Origin: an uncultured Clostridia bacterium
GTDB lineage: Bacteria; Bacillota; Clostridia; Christensenellales; UBA1242
Reading direction: 5' to 3'
Assembly: GCA_947625955.1 (NCBI GenBank)
Contig: CANQQH010000042.1
Coordinates: forward strand, 1-8,519
Length of the DNA: 8,519 nucleotides
Position 1 is the stretch's first letter. Each line of letters starts with the position of its first letter. A program made the translations under genes and the position numbers. Positions 1-5,721 of this stretch are shown piece after piece. Under the pieces are notes generated by a model, which worked only from the letters and a program-made list of their open reading frames with translations, had not been told where the DNA came from and made no database searches.

Positions 1-1
1 C

Positions 2-127
2 TTCAAAGCCAATGATAACGACGAAGGAAAGCTTGAAGAAAAGCCGGCCCCTCAAAAAGAAAAGAACATTCTCTTCTTTGACAACAAAAAATTCTATCTT
101 TCGCCAATAAAAAGGCACGCAAATTAG
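2..127 (+). CDS. C-terminal end of an unidentified protein (partial)
   Basis: An open frame enters from the left edge and runs 41 codons to a TAG at 125-127. The visible tail is hydrophilic and charged at first (a lysine, glutamate and proline-rich stretch), then contains a short FF-D-N-K-K-FYLSP segment and ends in basic residues (IKRHAN). It is followed nine bases later by a good terminator hairpin, which supports a real gene end. I do not recognise the family from so short a tail. Its codon use, with GC-rich third positions in places, resembles the following Ppx-like gene rather than the beta-helix genes. The terminator and the separate promoter at 221-249 suggest it is not co-transcribed with that gene. 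Confidence 0.6.
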   Translation, partial: FKANDNDEGKLEEKPAPQKEKNILFFDNKKFYLSPIKRHAN

Positions 128-135
128 TTTTGATT

Positions 136-162
136 GCGCTCCACTTGTGGGGCGCTTTTTCT
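136..162 (+). terminator. factor-independent terminator
   Basis: GCGCTCCAC and GTGGGGCGC pair over nine positions (one G-U) around a TT loop, followed by TTTTTCT. It lies just after the stop codon at 127 and ends the upstream transcript. Confidence 0.85.
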
Positions 163-188
163 ATTGCGAACCGATTGTCGTTCGCAAT
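163..188. repeat. perfect 9-bp inverted repeat, non-terminator
   Basis: ATTGCGAAC (163-171) and GTTCGCAAT (180-188) are perfect complements around an 8-nt loop. Downstream on the plus strand is an A-run, not a T-run, and the minus strand also lacks a T-run, so it does not look like a terminator. Its TTGCG/CGCAA arms resemble those of the hairpins at 1870-1884 and 3436-3468. Confidence 0.5.
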
Positions 189-220
189 AAAAAAAGTTAA
201 AAAAAGTTTTCAATAAGATA

Positions 221-249
221 TTGTGAAAAATGAGGTGTTGTGTTATACT
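221..249 (+). promoter_or_regulatory. sigma-A-type promoter of the Ppx/HD gene
   Basis: TTGTGA (221-226) is separated by exactly 17 nt from TATACT (244-249), and a TG dinucleotide at 241-242 forms an extended -10. The predicted start is near 256, giving a leader of about 50 nt before the ATG at 308. A GGAGA Shine-Dalgarno lies at 299-303, five to six bases before that ATG. Confidence 0.7.
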
Positions 250-307
250 TAATTTAGTTGAAAGTTAATTTTGAAAAAACCAACACTTTTATTTTTTTGG
301 AGATTAT

Positions 308-1828
308 ATGGAAAAAATTGCTGTTATTTTAGTTGAAACCTATTCTGCAAAACTCTACATCGCTTCTGCAAGTCAAGATAACTATTTCATCTTGCACGAT
401 GAGGAGAGCGAGCCAATCAAACTTGGGCTTGAAATGGGGGATGACCATTTCCTCAAAAAGCCTCAAATCGACGCAACTATTCGCGTTCTCAAAAATTTCA
501 GGAAGATCTGTGAGCTCTATGACGTGACGAAGACTATCGCGGTTGCGAACTTGTTCCGTGATTCCAAACCCAAAAATATATATAGCTTCTTCGACGAGGT
601 TTTTGCAACCTGCGGATTCAGGTTCTCAGTGCTTTCGAGCGAAGAGCAAAACAACAACATCTATCTTGGAACGATCAACTCTTTCGACATCCCAAAAGGC
701 GTTGTTTTCCATTTCACCGCCGACAGCATCCACATTGTTGAATATAACAGGCGCAACATCTTGAACCAAACCCTTCTCAACTTCGGGCCAATGACCCTTC
801 TCAATATGTTCCCATTTGAAGAGTTTGGCAAGGAAGTTGCCCTTCAAAAGATCAAAAAATATATTCTCACTCAGCTTGGCGACATTGAGTGGCTCAAAAC
901 CATTGAGGAAGAGTATCAAATGATTTATAGCGGCGACCACGCCGTTGACCTTTGCAAGATGGTTCGCAAACTCAAAAAGTACCCTCTCGACAGGGATTCG
1001 GGCTATGTTGCAAAGAAGCAGGATGTTGACTTCATCCGCGACCAAGTCTTCGCCCTCGACCTCGACAAAAGCAAGAAAATCAAGCTCATTAGCGAGCCAA
1101 GGGCCGACGTTTTCGCCGTTGCCGTTGAGATAATGAGCACAATCTTGGAAGTGACGAACAAGGAGCAAACAACAATCAGCAGCAACTCCTTCGTTCGCGG
1201 AATCTTGTATGCCGACGTTGTTCCTTCAACCCTTGAAAAGCCAATCAGCGACGTTCTGGGCTTCTCGGTTATCGCCGAAACCTCTTTCCACGACAAAGAG
1301 GGCGAGAAGCATAATGAGCAGGTCTATAACCTTTCAATCCTATTGTTCAAGCAACTTCGCGTGCTCCACAAACTGCCAAGAAACTATGTGAAAGTGCTGC
1401 GCGTTGCTTCGTTTATGCACGATGTTGGAAAGCGCATCAACTTCATCAAGCACGCAAAATATTCCTATGACGTTATCATCGGATCTGACATCTTCGGCAT
1501 GAGCCACAGAGAGCTCGTGCTTGCCGCCTTCGCCGCTTCGCTTCATCAGGGTGGAGAAATCACTGCCAGCGAGTGGGTGAAGTATAAAGACTTGTTCGAG
1601 GAAGACGATGCCACCGCCGTTATGAAGCTTGGCGTCATCCTGCGCCTTGCCGAGGCGTTCGATCGCACCAAGAACTCTGTTATTGTTGACATCAGCTGCG
1701 ACATCTTGGGTGACAGCGTCATCATGAAAACCATTGCAACCGGCGATAATTCCTATGAAATTCAAAAAGCACTTGAGTGCGGAAAAGATTTCGAAAAATA
1801 CTTTGGCAAAAAGTTGGAAATTCTCTAA
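308..1828 (+). CDS. Ppx/GppA-family protein with C-terminal HD domain; ASKHA site degenerate
   Basis: The 506 residues match the usual length and order of exopolyphosphatase/pppGpp phosphatase proteins: an ASKHA-fold half (about 1-300) and an HD-type half (about 320-506). Family landmarks are SSEEQNNNIYLG (110-121, where SG-x-EEA-RL is usual), SEPRADVFAVAVEI (262-275), H335, HD at 371-372 followed by VGK, H382, H413, LAEAFDR (448-453), and the typical GKDFEKYFGKKLEIL end. The phosphate-binding loops are degenerate. The N-terminal DIGSNS-type motif reads LVETYS (8-13), and the DIGGGSTE-type motif reads FHFTADSI (134-141). Known relatives degrade polyphosphate or pppGpp in the cytoplasm. The lost loops make that activity doubtful here, while the HD half could still bind or hydrolyse a nucleotide (inference). 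It has its own promoter and two tandem terminators, so it is probably monocistronic. The start is fixed by GGAGA at 299-303. Confidence 0.88.
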   Translation: MEKIAVILVETYSAKLYIASASQDNYFILHDEESEPIKLGLEMGDDHFLKKPQIDATIRVLKNFRKICELYDVTKTIAVANLFRDSKPKNIYSFFDEVFATCGFRFSVLSSEEQNNNIYLGTINSFDIPKGVVFHFTADSIHIVEYNRRNILNQTLLNFGPMTLLNMFPFEEFGKEVALQKIKKYILTQLGDIEWLKTIEEEYQMIYSGDHAVDLCKMVRKLKKYPLDRDSGYVAKKQDVDFIRDQVFALDLDKSKKIKLISEPRADVFAVAVEIMSTILEVTNKEQTTISSNSFVRGILYADVVPSTLEKPISDVLGFSVIAETSFHDKEGEKHNEQVYNLSILLFKQLRVLHKLPRNYVKVLRVASFMHDVGKRINFIKHAKYSYDVIIGSDIFGMSHRELVLAAFAASLHQGGEITASEWVKYKDLFEEDDATAVMKLGVILRLAEAFDRTKNSVIVDISCDILGDSVIMKTIATGDNSYEIQKALECGKDFEKYFGKKLEIL

Positions 1829-1857
1829 AAATTGCTCCATTTATGGAGCAATTTTTT
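1827..1857 (+). terminator. terminator overlapping the end of the Ppx/HD gene
   Basis: ATTGCTCCAT (1831-1840) pairs with ATGGAGCAAT (1843-1852), extended by A-T pairs on both sides, and ends in a run of six T. It starts at the stop codon. Confidence 0.9.
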
Positions 1858-1869
1858 GTTGCACTTTTT

Positions 1870-1884
1870 GTTGCGAGCCGCAAC
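1870..1884. repeat. small palindrome GTTGCG-AGC-CGCAAC
   Basis: This 6-bp perfect stem with a 3-nt loop lies between the two terminators. Its core TTGCGAGCCGCAA recurs with one change as TTGCGCGCCGCAA at 3440-3452. In both places it is followed downstream by an ACGG-G-TAA hairpin, so the two form related intergenic elements. Confidence 0.45.
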
Positions 1885-1890
1885 CAATGA

Positions 1891-1924
1891 AACGGAGTAA
1901 CCGATAACGGTTACTCCGTTTTTT
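1891..1924 (+). terminator. second, strong terminator
   Basis: A perfect 13-bp stem (1891-1903 with 1908-1920) closes an ATAA tetraloop and is followed by further T residues. It backs up the terminator at 1827-1857 and insulates the beta-helix cluster. A diverged copy lies at 3503-3537. Confidence 0.9.
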
Positions 1925-1975
1925 GTGCAAAATGTACGAAAAATGAAATAATTTGAAGAATGTGTTTGTTTTTAT

Positions 1976-2004
1976 TTGACAGGTATGCGGTTTACAGGTA
2001 TATT
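1976..2004 (+). promoter_or_regulatory. promoter of the first beta-helix gene
   Basis: Consensus TTGACA (1976-1981), a 17-nt spacer and TATATT (1999-2004). The flanks ATTTGACA and TATATTGTT are identical to those of the promoter at 5615-5644. The spacer has no homopolymer. An imperfect direct repeat, TTGACAGGTAT (1976-1986) and TTTACAGGTAT (1991-2001), spans it. The predicted start is near 2011, giving a leader of about 65 nt. Confidence 0.85.
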
Positions 2005-2034
2005 GTTGCGTAGGTAGATAAACTTGGAAACGGC

Positions 2035-2053
2035 AAAAAGTCGTTGACTTTTT
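2035..2053 (+). promoter_or_regulatory. 5'-leader hairpin
   Basis: AAAAAGTC (2035-2042) and GACTTTTT (2046-2053) form a perfect 8-bp stem with a GTT loop in the leader of the first beta-helix gene, 24 bases before the ATG. It is followed by CGTGCG rather than T residues, so it is not a terminator. It may affect message stability or ribosome access. Confidence 0.4.
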
Positions 2054-2077
2054 CGTGCGAAACCGAGCGAGGGAAGG

Positions 2078-3439
2078 ATGAAGAAGAAATTTTCGTTGTT
2101 GCCATTTTTTACTCTTATAGTATGTTTATGTTTCTGCTGTTCAGACCATTTCAAGAGAACTTCTAGGGCAAAAGCTTTGCAGTCTGAATCGGGAATCTAT
2201 ATTGATGGCGGATTATGCACTTTTGATGGTGGCACCATCTCTGGAAAAGTTAGCACCTCTGGTTTTGGCGGAGGTGTTTATGTTTCGAATGCAACTTTCA
2301 ACATGAAGAGCGGCGAGATTTCAAACAATACGCCTTTTGGTATTTATGGGAGCGGTGCAAACATTATAATTGACGATGGGAATATTTCGAACAATGCCAT
2401 GTATGGTATCTATTATGAGCATGAAACTATCTTAACATTAAATGGCGGCGCGGTTTTTGGGCATACAATGGGGCTTGTGAGTATGGATTCTTCCGCCATT
2501 ATGAACAATTGCAATATCGTGAACAATTCCCAAATGGGTGTTTATATAACTGATTGCACTTTCGACATGCATGGTGGAAAAATTCATAACAATGGCTGCG
2601 GTTTTGCTATGTCCGGGGGAGATGTTACTATGAAAAATGGTGAAATCTCGGACAATGTTGACAAATCCATGGGCTATGGCGTTTTGATTTATGAAGGCAA
2701 CTTCACCATGGATGGCGGGAAGGTATCCAACAACGGCGTGGCTAATGGTGTTGGCGGTGGCGTTCATCTTGTTGATGGAAGCTTCACAATGAATAGTGGC
2801 ACGATTGAAGGCAACACCTCTGAACATTGCGGCGGCGGGGTGTATGTGTTGAACGGCACCTTCACAATGGTCAATGGCCTCATCACTGGAAACACCGCGT
2901 TTGCCAACGATGATACTATGGGCGGCGGAGTGTATGTTGGCAACGGAACATTCATTATGAAAGGCGGAGAAATAAGTGGCAACAATGCAACGCAGGGAGA
3001 TGCAATCTATGTTGATGGCACTTTTGAATATGCCGGCGGAGTAATCAACGGAAAAATAGCCCTGGGCTCGCCATTTGCAAACATGATAATAAGTGGCGAA
3101 CCGGAAAGTGTGCTTGAACTCTTTTTCCATGAAGGTGACCTTGAATACAACAATGGTAAAATTGCAAAGTTCGTTGGTGAAGAATCAATAGACCTTTCAA
3201 AAATACAAATTTCTAGCCATTATAATGAAGACATTCAAATCGTTGAAATTGATGGCGAGAAGTGGATTGTTGATGAGAATATTTATGAGGTTGTCAATGT
3301 TATTCATATTGATAAGGTCGGGAAGGTTGTGTTTCGTCAACAGCTTAAACAGCGCCGAGACGATAGAGGCGAAGAGTATTGCATTGAAAACAAGAAATTA
3401 GTTATTAAAACTGAAAAGAAAAACAAAAAAGCGGCTTAG
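2078..3439 (+). CDS. exported beta-helix repeat protein, first paralogue
   Basis: 453 residues. An N-terminal basic and hydrophobic segment (MKKK, then about 6-21, cysteine-rich) looks like a signal peptide or membrane anchor; a cleavage after SRAKA (29-33) is possible. Residues about 38-325 consist of roughly a dozen short rungs of the type F-M-GG-I-NN followed by GGGVYV, typical of right-handed parallel beta-helices in adhesins and Pmp-like surface proteins. The last rung reads GTFEYAGG (314-321). A domain shared with the two following proteins covers about 325-400 (KIAKFVGEESIDLSKI and IDGEKWIVDE). The end (433-453) is a YCIENKK-VIK-KK lysine-rich tail. No LPXTG, transmembrane end or SLH repeat is seen, so the means of surface attachment is unknown. 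The start is supported by GAGGGAAGG immediately upstream and by the signal sequence. The middle rungs are more diverged than those of the other two proteins. Surface adhesion is an inference. Confidence 0.85.
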   Translation: MKKKFSLLPFFTLIVCLCFCCSDHFKRTSRAKALQSESGIYIDGGLCTFDGGTISGKVSTSGFGGGVYVSNATFNMKSGEISNNTPFGIYGSGANIIIDDGNISNNAMYGIYYEHETILTLNGGAVFGHTMGLVSMDSSAIMNNCNIVNNSQMGVYITDCTFDMHGGKIHNNGCGFAMSGGDVTMKNGEISDNVDKSMGYGVLIYEGNFTMDGGKVSNNGVANGVGGGVHLVDGSFTMNSGTIEGNTSEHCGGGVYVLNGTFTMVNGLITGNTAFANDDTMGGGVYVGNGTFIMKGGEISGNNATQGDAIYVDGTFEYAGGVINGKIALGSPFANMIISGEPESVLELFFHEGDLEYNNGKIAKFVGEESIDLSKIQISSHYNEDIQIVEIDGEKWIVDENIYEVVNVIHIDKVGKVVFRQQLKQRRDDRGEEYCIENKKLVIKTEKKNKKAA

Positions 3440-3612
3440 TTGCGCGCCGCAAGGCGGCTCGCAACTAACGAAAACAGGGTTATCGTTAACTTTGAAAACC
3501 AAGACGGGGTAAGCGTTAAAAGTTGCTCCGTCTCTTGCGCCAACATGAGCTTGTCGAAAAACAAAAGTTTTTCGACAAGCGAGGATGGGAGCGCGAGGGG
3601 CTTGCCCCTCGC
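3436..3612. repeat. composite array of five stem-loops between the first two beta-helix genes
   Basis: Consecutive inverted repeats fill this gap. (1) 3436-3468: nine-base arms TTAGTTGCG/CGCAACTAA with an inner GCCGC-AAG-GCGGC, overlapping the stop codon. (2) 3466-3488: TAACGA/TCGTTA. (3) 3503-3532: a ten-pair stem with two G-U pairs, a diverged copy of the 1891-1924 terminator. (4) 3549-3580: a perfect 14-bp stem with an AAAA loop. (5) 3593-3612: GCGAGGGGC/GCCCCTCGC with a TT loop. Only the third has even a weak T-rich tail (TCTCTTG). No intact terminator separates the two genes, so read-through is possible. Confidence 0.6.
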
Positions 3613-3646
3613 AAAAAAGAAAAAACAAAAAAACACCCTCTTTTTG

Positions 3647-3671
3647 TTGACAAAAATATGGGGAGTATCAT
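3647..3671 (+). promoter_or_regulatory. promoter-like site of the second beta-helix gene, shortened spacer
   Basis: TTGACA (3647-3652) is followed by AAAATAT, then GGGG-AG, then TATCAT (3666-3671). The first 13 bases are identical to the promoter at 5615-5644, but the G run is four long and the spacer only 13 nt, too short for normal sigma-A contact. A weaker -10, TGTAAA (3671-3676), would give 18 nt, but transcription would then start at about 3683, inside or past the AGAGGAA Shine-Dalgarno (3678-3684). As read, this promoter is likely weak or off. Confidence 0.55.
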
Positions 3672-3689
3672 GTAAACAGAGGAATAGTC

Positions 3690-5573
3690 ATGAAAAATCT
3701 AAAAGTCCTTATTGTTAGTGGAATGTTTGCCATTTGCTTGGGTCTTTTTGCTCATTTTTCACTAATGTTCAAAGACATTTGCTATGGCGAATATGATGGC
3801 AGTGCAATATCAATAAATAGCGGTGCAGAATATACCATTAGCGGTGGAACGATAACCTCTTCAAAAGAAGCAGATTATGGTGGAGGTGTGTATGTTGGGT
3901 CAGATTGTCTCTTAATCATTAATGGAGGAACGATCACTGGTAATTCGGCAACAAGTGGTGGCGGTGGAATATACACAAACTCAAATATTAATTTTTCTTC
4001 CGGAACAATAACAAGTAACACTGCTGGATATGGTGGAGGTATTGCCAATAATGGCGTTTTAACTATAACTGGAGGAACAATCTCGGGCAATTCTGCATCA
4101 ACTTCTGGCGGTGGGATATATACTTGGTCAACAATTATCATGAGTTCGGGATATATTCAAAACAATTCTGCAGCTTATGGTGGTGCAGTTTACATTGATT
4201 TAAGAGGCGGCGTATTTACTTGTTCTGGAGGAACAATCTCTGGCAATTCTGCATCAACTTCTGGTGGAGGAGTTCAAGTTGGGGGCACTTTCACTTTGAA
4301 AGGTGGAACAATAAAAAGTAATAAAGCCACAGGTAAAAATGGTGGGGGAATATTGGTTAAAGCTGACGCAACCGCAACCATGAGTTCTGGCTATGTTCAA
4401 AGCAACTCCGCTGCATATGGTGCGGGTGTATATGTTGAAGAAAATGGCGAATTTTCGTTTTCTGGCGGAACGATTTCTAATAACACAGTAGAAACAGCTG
4501 GTGGAGGGGTTTATTCTTTTGGAACTTTCAATCTGAAAGGCGGCACAATTTCAGGCAATACTGGTACTGGAGCATATGTGAGATCTGGCTCATCAACCAT
4601 GAGTTCTGGCTATGTGCAAAGCAATTCCGCGAAGTATGGCGCGGGAGCTTATGTTTATAGTGGTGGGACTTTCACCATGTCTGGCGGAACGATATCTAAT
4701 AATACAGCAGAAACATCCGGTGGCGGAATATATGTCGCTGGAACTTTTAACATGACAGGTGGAACAATCTCAGGTAATTTTGCAACCTATGGTAGTGGTG
4801 TGTTTGTTGCTTCCACGGGTACATTTAATTATACCAGTGGAACAATAAATGACCTTATATACATTAATAATTCAAATGACACCTCATTATTCGTTTTGAA
4901 GAAAGCGCCAACTTCAACTCTAAATATAAAAATGGGTACAATTGCAGAGGGAACAAAAATTTGTAAACTTGACGGAATAACAACTCTTGACCTTTCTAAA
5001 TTGAAAGTTGCCGATTTACCAAGTGGCTACCAATTAAAAATTAGAAATGTCGATGGCGCAAATTGGGTAGTTGCCACGAATTATGTTGATGTAACTATTT
5101 CGATATCGGCTAATATTTCAACGTCATACTGGACTATTCTTGATCTCGAGGCAAACGTGAGTATTATGCCTCCATATACCGTGGTTTTAACAATAAAAAA
5201 AGGATCAACAATATCTTCGTATGGTCCAACTTATACACCTGTTGGAACGAGATATTATCAAGCATATGAAATTCGAATAAATAATAAAGCTAAATATACT
5301 CTTTATGGTTTTAATGGATATACTATTACAAATGTAACAATGATATTGCCATTTGATAGAACTGGAAGTGGTGGTATCAATGAAGATTGCGGTGTTGGTA
5401 TTACTGCAATCTTGACATATACGGGGGCTCTTCCAAATATCGGTATGCCAGATGAAAAACTTGATGACAAGCTGCCAAAAGTTGAGCGCGGAGCGCTATT
5501 TAACCAGCAGCATGCGGTTCTTAATGACAAAAAGTTTGTTCTTGGGTCGGAGAAAGATAGCAAAATAGCATAG
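3690..5573 (+). CDS. exported beta-helix repeat protein, second and largest paralogue
   Basis: 627 residues. A hydrophobic N-terminal segment (about 5-27) is followed by regular rungs at about 38-385 of the type MSGGTISNNTAETSGGGIYVAGTF. Three tandem super-units stand out: 150-229, 230-302 and 303-375, each opening with MSSGY(I/V)Q(N/S)NSA. The shared post-helix domain is at about 386-463 (KICKLDGITTLDLSKLKV and VDGANWVV). Unlike its neighbours it then has an extra domain at about 465-585, rich in beta-prone I/V/T/Y residues and without a family I recognise. It ends in a short tail that lacks the ENKK motif. Codons are AT-rich compared with the Ppx-like and MinD genes. AGAGGAA at 3678-3684 supports the start. 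A cell-surface or secreted adhesin-like role is inferred. Expression is uncertain because its promoter spacer is short. Confidence 0.85.
   Translation: MKNLKVLIVSGMFAICLGLFAHFSLMFKDICYGEYDGSAISINSGAEYTISGGTITSSKEADYGGGVYVGSDCLLIINGGTITGNSATSGGGGIYTNSNINFSSGTITSNTAGYGGGIANNGVLTITGGTISGNSASTSGGGIYTWSTIIMSSGYIQNNSAAYGGAVYIDLRGGVFTCSGGTISGNSASTSGGGVQVGGTFTLKGGTIKSNKATGKNGGGILVKADATATMSSGYVQSNSAAYGAGVYVEENGEFSFSGGTISNNTVETAGGGVYSFGTFNLKGGTISGNTGTGAYVRSGSSTMSSGYVQSNSAKYGAGAYVYSGGTFTMSGGTISNNTAETSGGGIYVAGTFNMTGGTISGNFATYGSGVFVASTGTFNYTSGTINDLIYINNSNDTSLFVLKKAPTSTLNIKMGTIAEGTKICKLDGITTLDLSKLKVADLPSGYQLKIRNVDGANWVVATNYVDVTISISANISTSYWTILDLEANVSIMPPYTVVLTIKKGSTISSYGPTYTPVGTRYYQAYEIRINNKAKYTLYGFNGYTITNVTMILPFDRTGSGGINEDCGVGITAILTYTGALPNIGMPDEKLDDKLPKVERGALFNQQHAVLNDKKFVLGSEKDSKIA
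4377..4814 (+). repeat. 219-bp tandem duplication inside the second beta-helix gene
   Basis: 4377-4595 and 4596-4814 align in register with a 73-codon period. Both begin ACCATGAGTTCTGGCTATGT and share long near-identical stretches, such as the GGCGGAACGAT-TCTAATAA segments at 4464 and 4683. A further 43-bp repeat with two differences lies at 4069-4111 and 4225-4267. The repeats preserve the reading frame, so length changes would add or remove whole helix rungs. Confidence 0.75.
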
Positions 5574-5585
5574 AAATAAAATTTG

Positions 5586-5612
5586 AAAAAGGTGCAGAAA
5601 TGCGCCTTTTTT
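5586..5612 (+). terminator. terminator after the second beta-helix gene
   Basis: AAAGGTGC (5588-5595) pairs with GCGCCTTT (5602-5609, one G-U) around AGAAAT and is followed by more T residues. It ends two bases before the TTTGACA box of the next promoter. Confidence 0.8.
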
Positions 5613-5614
5613 AT

Positions 5615-5644
5615 TTGACAAAAATATGGGGGGGGGGGTATATT
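5615..5644 (+). promoter_or_regulatory. promoter with an 11-G tract in its spacer, candidate phase-variable switch
   Basis: TTGACA (5615-5620), then AAAATAT, then 11 consecutive G (5628-5638), then TATATT (5639-5644). The spacer is 18 nt, and the G run abuts the -10. A homopolymer this long is not expected by chance in AT-rich DNA. Gain or loss of G by slippage would shift the spacing in one-base steps and tune transcription of the third beta-helix gene. Neisseria porA is a known precedent for this mechanism. The predicted start is near 5651. Confidence 0.85.
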
Positions 5645-5649
5645 GTTAC

Positions 5650-5721
5650 ATGAAGAAAAGTGGCGGGAAGAGGAAAAGGACGCTCGTGTTTTTCTTATTG
5701 ATAATTTTGGGTGAAATATGA
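5650..5721 (+). CDS. possible 23-residue leader peptide overlapping the next start
   Basis: An ATG at 5650, at the predicted transcription start, opens 23 codons encoding a very basic head (MKKSGGKRKR) followed by a hydrophobic run (TLVFFLLIIL). Its TGA stop (5719-5721) overlaps the ATG of the third beta-helix gene as ATGA, which would allow translational coupling. It resembles a truncated signal sequence, so it could also be a relic of another paralogue's 5' end. With no Shine-Dalgarno it would have to be read as a leaderless message. Its translation is unproven. Confidence 0.3.
   Translation: MKKSGGKRKRTLVFFLLIILGEI

Noticed and set aside
626..1168. A 180-codon minus-strand frame inside the Ppx/HD gene
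   Set aside because: It has no ribosome-binding site or recognisable domain, and the plus-strand gene has clear family motifs over the whole span.
2078..2140. A lipoprotein signal (CLCFCCS) in the first beta-helix protein
   Set aside because: The residues before each cysteine do not fit the usual L-(A/S/T)-(G/A)-C lipobox, so I call only a hydrophobic export segment.
2438..3130. A long minus-strand open frame (230 codons) under the first beta-helix gene
   Set aside because: It is the mirror of the repetitive GG/N-rich coding strand, giving a His/Ala/Ile-rich repeat with no start signal. It is a shadow frame.
3593..3612. The strong GC hairpin as a terminator for the first beta-helix gene
   Set aside because: It is followed by A residues on the plus strand and lacks a T run on the minus strand. 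It fits neither direction.
3440..3718. A 92-codon plus-strand frame with a TTG start between the first two beta-helix genes
   Set aside because: It has no Shine-Dalgarno, lies almost wholly on palindromes, the promoter and low-complexity lysine codons, and overlaps the next start. It looks like chance.
3690..5573. The regular repeats as a CRISPR array or satellite DNA
   Set aside because: The repeats are imperfect, in frame, of codon-multiple spacing, and encode beta-helix rungs. There are no unique spacers between constant repeats.
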